From: a virus
DNA length: 45,535 nucleotides
Virus record (IMG/VR): IMGVR_UViG_3300017917_000263
Location: 1-45,535 of that record
Strand: one strand, 5' to 3'
The notes beneath the pieces are model-generated. The model was not told where the DNA came from. It made no database searches and saw only the letters and a list, made by a program, of their open reading frames with translations. The position numbers and the translations under genes are program-made. Below are positions 38,424 to 45,437 of the stretch, in pieces; position 1 is the stretch's first letter, and each line of letters opens with the position of its first letter.

Positions 38424-39056
38424 TTATACTGTACCGATGCCAGTTACCGCCGTACCACCGAACGCACGACCAACTTGTACACCAACGCCAGAACTTAATG
38501 GGCTCTGAACTGCGTTGTCGAAACGTACTGTCAATTGAATTGTAGCTGGATCGCTTGTTTTATAATCTAAGTTGTTGTAATTAGCTGTTTTAATAAAACA
38601 ACCATATAGTTCCCAAGATTCTAGTACAGTAGGTGTTAGAACACCGTTACCACCATCAAGAACTTCATAGTTGATTTGGAACTTGTAATCTTGTCCTGTT
38701 GCCGCAGATGCTTGTTCAACAAAGTCCATTTGTTTCTGAATTTGTTGACCAACTAGTTTGGACACATTACCTTGTGCGTCATCACGTAAATTGATTGTAG
38801 TCTCTTGCCAAGCATGTTTACCTGCCAAATAGATACGTGAGTTATAAACATCTAATGTGACTTCATCAAATTGAACTTGCGGACGAGTAATATCCATTAC
38901 TTGCTTAGTCAACTCTGCTGTAGAACCACCAACCCCAAAGTTTAAGAACAATGCTCGGAAACGATATTGTAACTTAGGCATCAATAGACCTTGTGAGTTA
39001 GCGGCATTATCTGACGCTACGGTCATATTGAATAATGATTGTGAGGCTATTGCCAT
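38424..39056 (-). CDS. Tail tube protein, gp19-like
   Basis: At 210 residues it is the usual size for T4-like tail tube subunits. Features are YRFRALFLNFGVGG, the strand VQFDEVTLDVYNSRIYLAGKH, TTINLRDDAQGNVSKLVGQQ, and LESWELYGCFIKTANYNNLDY near the end, which match the conserved gp19 pattern of inner-tube strands and the connecting helix. It forms stacked hexamer rings inside the sheath. It has a late promoter GATAAATA, a strong AGGAG ribosome site, and an upstream 11-bp hairpin that separates it from the sheath gene. It would be made in large amounts. Confidence 0.9.
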   Translation of the reverse strand: MAIASQSLFNMTVASDNAANSQGLLMPKLQYRFRALFLNFGVGGSTAELTKQVMDITRPQVQFDEVTLDVYNSRIYLAGKHAWQETTINLRDDAQGNVSKLVGQQIQKQMDFVEQASAATGQDYKFQINYEVLDGGNGVLTPTVLESWELYGCFIKTANYNNLDYKTSDPATIQLTVRFDNAVQSPLSSGVGVQVGRAFGGTAVTGIGTV

Positions 39057-39075
39057 ATTATTTCTCCTATATTTT

Positions 39076-39083
39076 TATTTATC
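39076..39083 (-). promoter_or_regulatory. Late promoter GATAAATA of the tail tube gene
   Basis: GATAAATA lies 19 bases before the tube ATG, between the hairpin at 39088-39113 and the AGGAG site. The ribosome site is not paired here, unlike at several other late genes. Confidence 0.7.
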
Positions 39084-39087
39084 TAAA

Positions 39088-39113
39088 TTTGTCTCCCGTT
39101 TCCGAGAGACAAA
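39088..39113 (-). terminator. Hairpin after the sheath gene
   Basis: The stem TTTGTCTCTCG / CGGGAGACAAA with a GAAA tetraloop (11 bp, one G-U pair) begins four bases past the sheath stop. No long T run follows (TTTAGATAA), so it may be a weak terminator or a 3' end stabiliser rather than a full stop. Confidence 0.55.
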
Positions 39114-39117
39114 TTCA

Positions 39118-42100
39118 TTAACCGTTTATCTCTCCGGTGTTCAATACACGAACTGGGATATAGATAAACTCAGCAGCTTTGACTGGTTCGATAGCAACGT
39201 CAATCCATAGCTCGTTTCTATCAATACGTGCTGGTGTGTTGTTACTTTCGTCACAGACAACCAAGTAGTCATACAAACCACGTTTAGCAACTAAGTCGAT
39301 AAACAATGATTGTACAACACCCTGAATTTCGCTTCTTGTTAGAGCATCGTTTGGTTCAAATACGAATGGACGAGCTGCAACTTGTAGACGTTCACGGATG
39401 TAGCAAATCAATCTTGCTACGTTGATTCTGTCTAACGCTGACTGACTATCAAAACTATTCTTGTTACCATAGTTTAGTAAGCCTACTCCAGTAAAGAATG
39501 CTAATGGGTTAATTTGATTTACATACAATACGTCACGAATTCCCATACGATTCTTGATAGTTATAAACTCACCGGTAGTAGAATCAATATAACCAATGTT
39601 TGTAGCATTATCAATTGTACCTCTACGTGTGCCTGCTGGTGCTAACCAAGGATAAGCAATAGTATCATTACGTAAGAATGTGCGTAACATCATATGGCTT
39701 GCTGGTACAGCGACTAGAGCACCGGTTAAATCTGTAGTAATACCGCTTGGATAGAATACACCCAAATAAGTATCACGTGTTACCCAACCATCTTCTCCAG
39801 TCGATGTTGCTCCTGCAGCATTAGTAGCCCAATTTGTAATGTCAGTTGCTTGGTCAGCTAATCTCATAGGTGTATCACCGATGATGTATGCTGTATTGTT
39901 TCTGTCATTATTCAATACTACCATATCAGGTTGTAGTTCTGGATAACCAGGTGCCGCCATTAGATTAAAGAATGTATCTTCTTCACGTATCGACAAGTTT
40001 GTTGTAACAGCAGCCTTCATAGCTTGAACAACCATATTACGTTGTGCTTTACGACCCATATATGCTGAGCCATTTGACTGTAATCCACTAGCAGTAACCC
40101 AAGTATATGAATATGTTGGTAGTACTGCTGGAGAAGGATAATTTGCGGCTGTAAAATAATTTGTTCTAAATTGTTTTACATTGTATCCTGAACGGCGTGT
40201 GTTGAATAGTAACATACCTTGTGGATACAAATCTGGATTAGGAGCATCTAGATCCAAATAGTCACTAGTCAATAGTGTCACAATGCTAGTCAATGGATCA
40301 CTTACAGGATCTACGTTACCGCTATCTGCCCAACGAGCATCAGCAAATAATACTCCGTTTTCACTTGTTTGATCTGTATTGTCAAGTGCCACCCACTCGT
40401 CTAAACCATCAACGTTCTGCCAACGACTTAACTTAGGATAGTTTTCTAAGTCACTTGTATCTAACCACAAGTCACCATATACTAACGGTGTGCCATCAGT
40501 TTGTAGTGTAGGTGCTGTAGTGCTTGTGATTGGGCCTAGAGGATCTGTTTGTCCAGATGGAGCAATCACACTAGGATGTCCATTTGAATCATATCCTGTA
40601 TTTTTGTAACCGATCCAATCACCGTTCTTCTGTACCATAATATCAACTTCTGTAGCTGTACTATAATACCAATTTGTACCGTTGAGTGGGTTAGTAGCAG
40701 GAGCACCCTCATTAGGAATATAATCAATCAATTCCCAATTACTTAATAGAGAAACATAATTGGTTCTTGGGTATCCAGAATAATAAGCAAAAGATGTTAT
40801 TGCTCCACCGGCACCGATCGATTGGACACTTAGTTGTAGGTCGTTAGTTCCACTAGCACCTGCTAATAGCCCACCATCGATTGTAATAATATCACCTACA
40901 CCATAACCTGTTCCTGGGAAGTTCAATGTAACATCATAGTAAGTTCCTACGTTCATTACATCGAATGTAGCACCAGAACCATTTAATGATGTTGTAGGTG
41001 CGCCAGTCACTGGATACACTGCGATAATACCTCGCTGAGTATTGGCTTGAGTTTCGTCAAACCCTATTTCTGTTAATAATCCGTTACTTTGACCATCTAA
41101 ACCAGGTTGATAGAAATCACTCATGTAAATGTCACCACCCTTAGTGTGTGTGATTACTAAAGCACCAGCAGAGTTGATACTGATTTGAGTGTTAGGAATG
41201 TTAGCTCCGTTCCAGTCAGCGGTAAAATCAGTTGCTGAACTACCTGTTGTAACGAAAGAATATGTGTTGGTGTTGTTAATAACACTAGACCCCGGAACAC
41301 TTACTGATACAGTCAATGTAGAACCAATTGTAATACTAGGATTATTTACAGCGCCAGTTATTACTGTTTGACCAGTAGCCATTCTAGCATAATAAGAAAT
41401 ACCTAGTGAAGGATCTACTGTACCTGTATTATCACCTACTGTAGCAAAAATAGTACCTACAGGGATAGCCTGTCCACCAGAAGAATCTAAATCGGCAGAA
41501 GCAGCGAAAGGAGTTGTATATTTACCTACAACCTTAGGAATCCAACTATCTACAGTACTGGAATACTGAGACATTGCTGATTCCATACCATTACCTGAAA
41601 CGCTAGTCTTAATCCAAACGCTTCCTGTTGGGTGAGGTGTTGCTTGGCTGCTAGACCATAATGGCATATTAGCAGAGTTAGCCCAAACTACATCAGGAGC
41701 ATAATATGTGCCTGCGGCGATACCAATACCACCACTACTAGACAAAGGTGTACCTGATACGTTTGCTAGTGTAATGAAATTATTAATACCGGGTGCTGAA
41801 TAACTAATAATTAATTTACCATTAGCATCTTCTCTAGCAAACAAATATGTAATCTTAAGATTATTGATAGCTGTAGCTAAAGCACCTACGTTTAATCCAG
41901 TAGTTGTAACTGTTCTAGTTACAGCGCCACCGTTGATGTTTATACTGAAAGAACCTGTAGTTATAGCATATGAATTGCCTTGTACTGTCGGAACACTCTG
42001 CTTCCACTGTTGTGAACCTAACTTAGCCCATGTATTATCATAGCACTTAAAGAAATAAGTACCACGTGAGTAAGATCCGCCATCTACCTGATCTGGAATT

Positions 42101-42660
42101 ATAGCATATGAACCAATATTACCCCAACCATTAACTGGAGCGCCACCACTAATAAGTACTGGATCCGTAATAACTACTGGAGTTACGTTAGCAAATTTTC
42201 CAGTACCGGCATTAAATGCGTAAATGCCCCAACTTGTGCTAAGAGTATCTAACCAATATGTTCCATCATCTGGATCACCAACTGGTCTTGTTAGTGTGCC
42301 AACTAAGCTGGCTAAATCGATATCTGCTCTTAATACAAAACAACGATTTGTAGCTCCTAACAATGAGTAAGCTGCCAATAATCCGTATTCGTTTAGTTCG
42401 TAACCCTGAATAGGTGTACCGTTTGTTGTCTTATAGAAGAACGGTGTGCCGTATAAATTTACCAAGTCACGCTGACTTGTAACTTGATATAGTTTGTTTG
42501 CGTTTGCGGCTGTTGTAGCGGGTGCTACACCTGTTCCTGCGGCATTAGCTTTATTCTGTGCTGTAGCTAATACGACTAGTGGAACTGAAGAAGAGGCTGC
42601 GGGAAGATACTGACTTTGGTCAATGATTGATACTTCTACGCCTGGTGATACTAGTGCCAT
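39118..42660 (-). CDS. Contractile tail sheath protein, gp18-like, with very large insertion
   Basis: The N-terminus VSPGVEVSIIDQSQYLPAAS and the C-terminal about 280 residues (IKNRMGIRDVLYVNQINPLAF, LDRINVARLICYIRERLQ, ARPFVFEPNDALTRSEIQ, VAIEPVKAAEFIYIPVRV) are clear T4-type sheath. At 1180 residues it is almost twice T4 gp18 (659). The extra region (about residues 130-830) contains several beta units of the form GTYWLDT...W (also GTYFFKCYDNTWAK, GSVWIKT, GDLWLDT), likely displayed on the outside of the tail. The ribosome site is AAGGA; the late promoter CTAAATA is at 42715-42721. Confidence 0.92.
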   Translation of the reverse strand: MALVSPGVEVSIIDQSQYLPAASSSVPLVVLATAQNKANAAGTGVAPATTAANANKLYQVTSQRDLVNLYGTPFFYKTTNGTPIQGYELNEYGLLAAYSLLGATNRCFVLRADIDLASLVGTLTRPVGDPDDGTYWLDTLSTSWGIYAFNAGTGKFANVTPVVITDPVLISGGAPVNGWGNIGSYAIIPDQVDGGSYSRGTYFFKCYDNTWAKLGSQQWKQSVPTVQGNSYAITTGSFSININGGAVTRTVTTTGLNVGALATAINNLKITYLFAREDANGKLIISYSAPGINNFITLANVSGTPLSSSGGIGIAAGTYYAPDVVWANSANMPLWSSSQATPHPTGSVWIKTSVSGNGMESAMSQYSSTVDSWIPKVVGKYTTPFAASADLDSSGGQAIPVGTIFATVGDNTGTVDPSLGISYYARMATGQTVITGAVNNPSITIGSTLTVSVSVPGSSVINNTNTYSFVTTGSSATDFTADWNGANIPNTQISINSAGALVITHTKGGDIYMSDFYQPGLDGQSNGLLTEIGFDETQANTQRGIIAVYPVTGAPTTSLNGSGATFDVMNVGTYYDVTLNFPGTGYGVGDIITIDGGLLAGASGTNDLQLSVQSIGAGGAITSFAYYSGYPRTNYVSLLSNWELIDYIPNEGAPATNPLNGTNWYYSTATEVDIMVQKNGDWIGYKNTGYDSNGHPSVIAPSGQTDPLGPITSTTAPTLQTDGTPLVYGDLWLDTSDLENYPKLSRWQNVDGLDEWVALDNTDQTSENGVLFADARWADSGNVDPVSDPLTSIVTLLTSDYLDLDAPNPDLYPQGMLLFNTRRSGYNVKQFRTNYFTAANYPSPAVLPTYSYTWVTASGLQSNGSAYMGRKAQRNMVVQAMKAAVTTNLSIREEDTFFNLMAAPGYPELQPDMVVLNNDRNNTAYIIGDTPMRLADQATDITNWATNAAGATSTGEDGWVTRDTYLGVFYPSGITTDLTGALVAVPASHMMLRTFLRNDTIAYPWLAPAGTRRGTIDNATNIGYIDSTTGEFITIKNRMGIRDVLYVNQINPLAFFTGVGLLNYGNKNSFDSQSALDRINVARLICYIRERLQVAARPFVFEPNDALTRSEIQGVVQSLFIDLVAKRGLYDYLVVCDESNNTPARIDRNELWIDVAIEPVKAAEFIYIPVRVLNTGEING

Positions 42661-42714
42661 TTTATTTTTCCTTTATGTTATGATTGTGAGGGTTAACGCC
42701 CTAATTCGTATTAA

Positions 42715-42721
42715 TATTTAG
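42715..42721 (-). promoter_or_regulatory. Late promoter CTAAATA of the tail sheath gene
   Basis: CTAAATA followed by TTAATA lies 54 bases before the sheath ATG, giving a longer leader than at other late genes. A small stem (AGGG/CCCT, 42689-42702) lies in that leader. Confidence 0.5.
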
Positions 42722-42774
42722 CGAAAAAAATAAAAAAATGGTCAAAACCGTACCTTCGAAGGTGACTCTTTAAA

Positions 42775-42781
42775 CTAAATA
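42775..42781 (+). promoter_or_regulatory. Late promoter-like CTAAATA abutting the 42787 start codon
   Basis: CTAAATA is five bases before the ATG on the plus strand, with no ribosome site, so the predicted message is leaderless. A 12-base palindrome ACCTTCGAAGGT (42752-42763) lies upstream. Confidence 0.5.
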
Positions 42782-42786
42782 ATATA

Positions 42787-43128
42787 ATGCGCCCTATCTG
42801 TAAAACATGTAACAGGAACTTCTGCGCTGTAAATTATAAACGTGAAGGTATAACACACTACCGTAGCATATGTGATGAATGCGGAAGAAAGAAGAAAAAG
42901 GAACGACCTAGAGTCCCGGGGTGGCAGACTGCTGGATACAAAAAGAAACCACACTGTGATTTGTGTGGCTTCAAAAGTTTATTTGCGAGTCAAATGATGA
43001 TTTATTATGTAGATGGTAATCTAGATAATAATGACTTTATAAATCTAAGAACAATTTGTTTAAATTGTGTAGAAGTGGTCAAACGTAAAAACGTTAACTG
43101 GAAGCGTGGCGATTTAGAAGTTGACTGA
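42787..43128 (+). CDS. Zinc-binding protein with degenerate HNH-like fold
   Basis: The 113-residue product has two CxxC pairs at the start (Cys5/Cys8 and Cys29/Cys32), a basic linker (GRKKKKERPRVPG), then CDLCGF...YYVDGNLDNNDFINL and RTICLNCVEV. The last segment follows the HNH pattern (H-H-x-DGN, N, NL-x-TLC-x-x-CH), but the catalytic His positions are Tyr and Val, so nuclease activity is unlikely; a DNA-binding or regulatory role is more likely. It is on the plus strand between minus-strand virion genes and overlaps the 3' end of the dNMP kinase gene by 35 bases. Confidence 0.7.
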   Translation: MRPICKTCNRNFCAVNYKREGITHYRSICDECGRKKKKERPRVPGWQTAGYKKKPHCDLCGFKSLFASQMMIYYVDGNLDNNDFINLRTICLNCVEVVKRKNVNWKRGDLEVD

Positions 43129-43741
43129 TACTTTGGTGTAGGTCGTCTATAGTTCCATCATTTTCTATATAAAAATCATAATCTATACCGACACTAGAAT
43201 ATTCGCTAGCATGAATATTCAGTTTATCTAATTTCACTTTGCTAATAGACCAAGAAGAATTACCGTCTGGGCCTTTATTATATGATATTGCCGCATCATA
43301 CCAGTCTGGCTTGGGACCCCTCGAAACTCGTACTGTAGTGCCACCTGCGTTTTTGATAGCATTGACCTCGTTACTAAATCTACAGTCTGTAATAACAATG
43401 TCGTCCTTTGCTTGTCTAAGTTTGTTTTCTACACTTGCTACCCAAATATCTTCATGGAAGCCTCTGCGACAAACTTCTGTTCCCCAGTATTGTAAAATCC
43501 ATCGGGGAGTAAGATTGGGCATCCCTAATCGTTCTGCCCACCATGGATCAACTTTTTCTCGCCATTCACGGCTACTTTTAGTTGTACCCTCAAGCATTTC
43601 TCTGTCCCAGCCAAATACAGAAGAAACAGCATCCTTCAAAGACCCAGCAAAACTAACTCTTTTAAAACCATGTTGAGTTACAAGATAATCTGCTATCGTG
43701 TCTTTACCTGAACCAATGAACCCAGTCACTCCAATAATCAT
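43094..43741 (-). CDS. Deoxynucleoside monophosphate kinase (T4 gp1-like)
   Basis: This 215-residue P-loop kinase begins MIIGVTGFIGSGKDTIADYL (P-loop GxxGxGKD, residues 7-14), followed by a base-recognition region (KRVSFAGSLKDAVSSVFGWDRE) and the segment DIVITDCRFSNEVNAIKNAGG typical of phage dNMP kinases, with a C-terminal nucleotide-binding part (DYDFYIENDGTIDDL). It would phosphorylate dNMPs for phage DNA synthesis. A 15-bp inverted repeat covers its AGGAG ribosome site. It converges on the plus-strand 42787 gene with a 35-base overlap. Confidence 0.9.
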   Translation of the reverse strand: MIIGVTGFIGSGKDTIADYLVTQHGFKRVSFAGSLKDAVSSVFGWDREMLEGTTKSSREWREKVDPWWAERLGMPNLTPRWILQYWGTEVCRRGFHEDIWVASVENKLRQAKDDIVITDCRFSNEVNAIKNAGGTTVRVSRGPKPDWYDAAISYNKGPDGNSSWSISKVKLDKLNIHASEYSSVGIDYDFYIENDGTIDDLHQSISQLLNRHASS

Positions 43742-43744
43742 ACA

Positions 43745-43781
43745 AAAACTCCTGTAATACTTATTATATTACAGGAGTTTT
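43745..43781 (-). promoter_or_regulatory. 15-bp hairpin hiding the ribosome site of the dNMP kinase gene
   Basis: Perfect arms AAAACTCCTGTAATA and TATTACAGGAGTTTT flank a seven-base loop. The 3' arm carries the AGGAG ribosome site nine bases before the ATG. The 5' arm and loop contain a TATAAT box (43763-43768), so internal initiation would release the site. It could also act as a weak terminator for the 44570 gene. Confidence 0.65.
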
Positions 43782-43808
43782 AAAATAAAAACATTCTTCG
43801 GAACTATT

Positions 43809-44570
43809 TTACCCAATTACAAATGTATATGGTTGACTATGGTCAACATATCGTTTCAATTCGTCTATCAATCTATCTTGGTCTGCTTTAGATTCTGACT
43901 TTAATGCGGCGCCATTTAATGTAGTTCCACCACTAGGACCGGCTATGCTAGCAAATTTTTCACGTGCTTCACCTAAAATACCCTTCAAAACTGCTAGTGT
44001 GTAATCACCTATCCAAACGCCAGCACCCGGATCTAATAATAAATCATGTTCAGGTCTTAAAATATCCGCCCATATCAAAACTTTTTCCCCTGATCCTTTT
44101 GGATCACGTACTATTCTAAGTTGCTTAGTTACCGGGTTGAATGTGTAAATAACATATCCACCGAACATACGTGCCGCCAGTTCAATATACTGAGCATAGA
44201 AGTCATATGTGGCTAATCCGCCGGCATAATTATAATTCAATAGGTACGTATTTAAAATAGCACTACTGAATGGGTCAAAGCTGGACGCAGATGGGCCGGT
44301 TTCTAAACCTACTGTGCGACGGAAAATCTGTCTAACATTAATAAATTCGCTAGGTAGTGTGTAAACATCCTGATTCTTTTCGATTTGCATCAGTGTGTAT
44401 GATTCGATTGTAGAATTTTGTCCTCGCTGTCTATAAATCTTGATAGCGTACTGGTACGCTGCCTCATAGTGCTCTGGGTCTAGTTCAACATCAACAATTC
44501 CACCGCCCATACGTAGTGTCAAATTGTTGAACAATTCTTGTTTTAATTCTTCTAATGTTTGTCCGGCCAT
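43809..44570 (-). CDS. Neck / head-completion protein (gp13-like)
   Basis: This 253-residue protein has the pattern of the T4-like neck protein at the head-tail junction: LKQELFNNLTLRMGGGIVD, then VELDPEHYEAAYQYAIKIYRQ in an early helical bundle and a DVYTLPSEFINVRQIFR strand, followed by a mid-region with hydrophobic strands and a helical segment LAVLKGILGEAREKFAS. It lies upstream of sheath and tube genes, as expected. Assignment to gp13 rather than gp14 rests on the N-terminal helix and TLPSEF-type segment. A hairpin covers its AGGAG site. Confidence 0.7.
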   Translation of the reverse strand: MAGQTLEELKQELFNNLTLRMGGGIVDVELDPEHYEAAYQYAIKIYRQRGQNSTIESYTLMQIEKNQDVYTLPSEFINVRQIFRRTVGLETGPSASSFDPFSSAILNTYLLNYNYAGGLATYDFYAQYIELAARMFGGYVIYTFNPVTKQLRIVRDPKGSGEKVLIWADILRPEHDLLLDPGAGVWIGDYTLAVLKGILGEAREKFASIAGPSGGTTLNGAALKSESKADQDRLIDELKRYVDHSQPYTFVIG

Positions 44571-44574
44571 GGAA

Positions 44575-44604
44575 AACTCCTGATATTTGTATTTATCAGG
44601 AGTT
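44575..44604 (-). promoter_or_regulatory. Late promoter GATAAATA inside a ribosome-site hairpin (44570 gene)
   Basis: Perfect 11-bp arms AACTCCTGATA and TATCAGGAGTT are separated by an eight-base loop. GATAAATA (44590-44597) runs from the end of the 5' arm into the loop. The 3' arm holds AGGAG. RNA started at the promoter would begin at the end of the loop or the start of the 3' arm, without the 5' arm. Confidence 0.75.
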
Positions 44605-44612
44605 CGGGTTAC

Positions 44613-45026
44613 TTACAGATCGCCTTCTTTTCGATTTTCGCTGTAGTATGCGTCAAAGTGTCCGCCCGGGTATCGGGATTCAAGTTTTGTCACATTCTCA
44701 CCGATTACCTCATTAGGGTCGTACCCGAGGGCACGACAAGCATTGATCCAATACCAAAAGATATCACCGAGTTCACGCTTCATGTGAAAACGATTTTCTT
44801 CATTGAAGGGCTTACCTTGAAAGACCATCTTTTTAATAATTTCGTTAAACTCGCCGCCCTCACTTGCTAGACCAATGCCAGCAGTCATCAACAGACTGAT
44901 GTTGAGATTGGGTTGGTCGTCAAGTTCTTGTAGTCGGCGAATCATAGTCGCAACGTCATTACTTGCTTCACTAGTAACCGCTTGGACAAAGTCCTGATAT
45001 TTGTTTAGGTCAATTTTCTGTGTCAT
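44613..45026 (-). CDS. MazG-like nucleotide pyrophosphohydrolase
   Basis: The product has 137 residues from the ATG at 45026. GLASEGGEFNEIIKKMVFQG and RELGDIFWYWINACRALG supply the E-x-x-E ... E-x-x-D metal-binding helices of the all-alpha NTP pyrophosphatase family. In phages these hydrolyse (d)NTPs or alarmones and may affect host ppGpp; the substrate is not known here. I chose 45026 because GGAG lies six bases before it; a TTG four codons earlier falls on the ribosome site itself. It overlaps the end of the zinc-ribbon gene by about 17 bases. Confidence 0.85.
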   Translation of the reverse strand: MTQKIDLNKYQDFVQAVTSEASNDVATMIRRLQELDDQPNLNISLLMTAGIGLASEGGEFNEIIKKMVFQGKPFNEENRFHMKRELGDIFWYWINACRALGYDPNEVIGENVTKLESRYPGGHFDAYYSENRKEGDL

Positions 45027-45201
45027 TTGTTTCTCCAAAAATATATTGTTCCATTTTTTTGCGGGTAGTTTCTTCGTCCTTCATGCCGCAGTCAAAACAG
45101 ATTTGTTCATTGTTAGGTCCGTAAGGTCGGCATTCGTCAATCACACCGCACATTTCACACCTCTGTAGCGGTTCTTCTGCGATGAATCCTCGGCCACTCA
45201 T
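45010..45201 (-). CDS. Small zinc-ribbon protein
   Basis: The 63-residue protein has two Cys pairs, CEMCG and CFDCG, separated by 17 residues (first pair Cys15/Cys18, second Cys36/Cys39), a typical zinc-ribbon layout, followed by a charged helix (KDEETTRKKMEQYIFGE). Small zinc proteins like this are common in phage early regions; the target is unknown. Its start overlaps the upstream stop (ATGA) with a GGAG ribosome site seven bases ahead, and it overlaps the MazG-like gene downstream. Confidence 0.75.
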   Translation of the reverse strand: MSGRGFIAEEPLQRCEMCGVIDECRPYGPNNEQICFDCGMKDEETTRKKMEQYIFGETNDTEN

Positions 45202-45437
45202 TGTTCAACTCCGAAATGTTCTGAAATATCCGATATTGCCGCTGACATTGCTTCATCTACATGCCAGTCGTTATCAATGGCTTCTTCTTTGCGACCCATA
45301 ATCTTCCACATACATTCCCGAACAATCAACTCGGCGAACTTTTCCATGAATTCATCGTTTAGGAATTCCTCAGCATACTCAAATTGTTCCATGCTAAACA
45401 TCTGATTAGCAAGTTCTCGAATTCGCGGGTTCATCAT
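45198..45437 (-). CDS. Small early-type phage protein
   Basis: The 79-residue helical protein opens NPRIRELANQMF and has FMEKFAELIVRECMWKIMG, then a C-terminus SDISEHFGVEQ. The FAELIVRECxxxI and HFGVE pieces recur in small early proteins of T4-like environmental phages; I do not know their function. The start is ATGATG (45437 or 45434), overlapping the stop of the partial gene to its right. It ends in the same HFGVE sequence as that gene. Confidence 0.75.
   Translation of the reverse strand: MMNPRIRELANQMFSMEQFEYAEEFLNDEFMEKFAELIVRECMWKIMGRKEEAIDNDWHVDEAMSAAISDISEHFGVEQ

Noticed and set aside
43239-43676. Plus-strand frame of 145 codons opposite the dNMP kinase gene
   Set aside because: The minus-strand kinase with its P-loop explains the sequence. 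The plus frame has no start signal and no recognisable protein.
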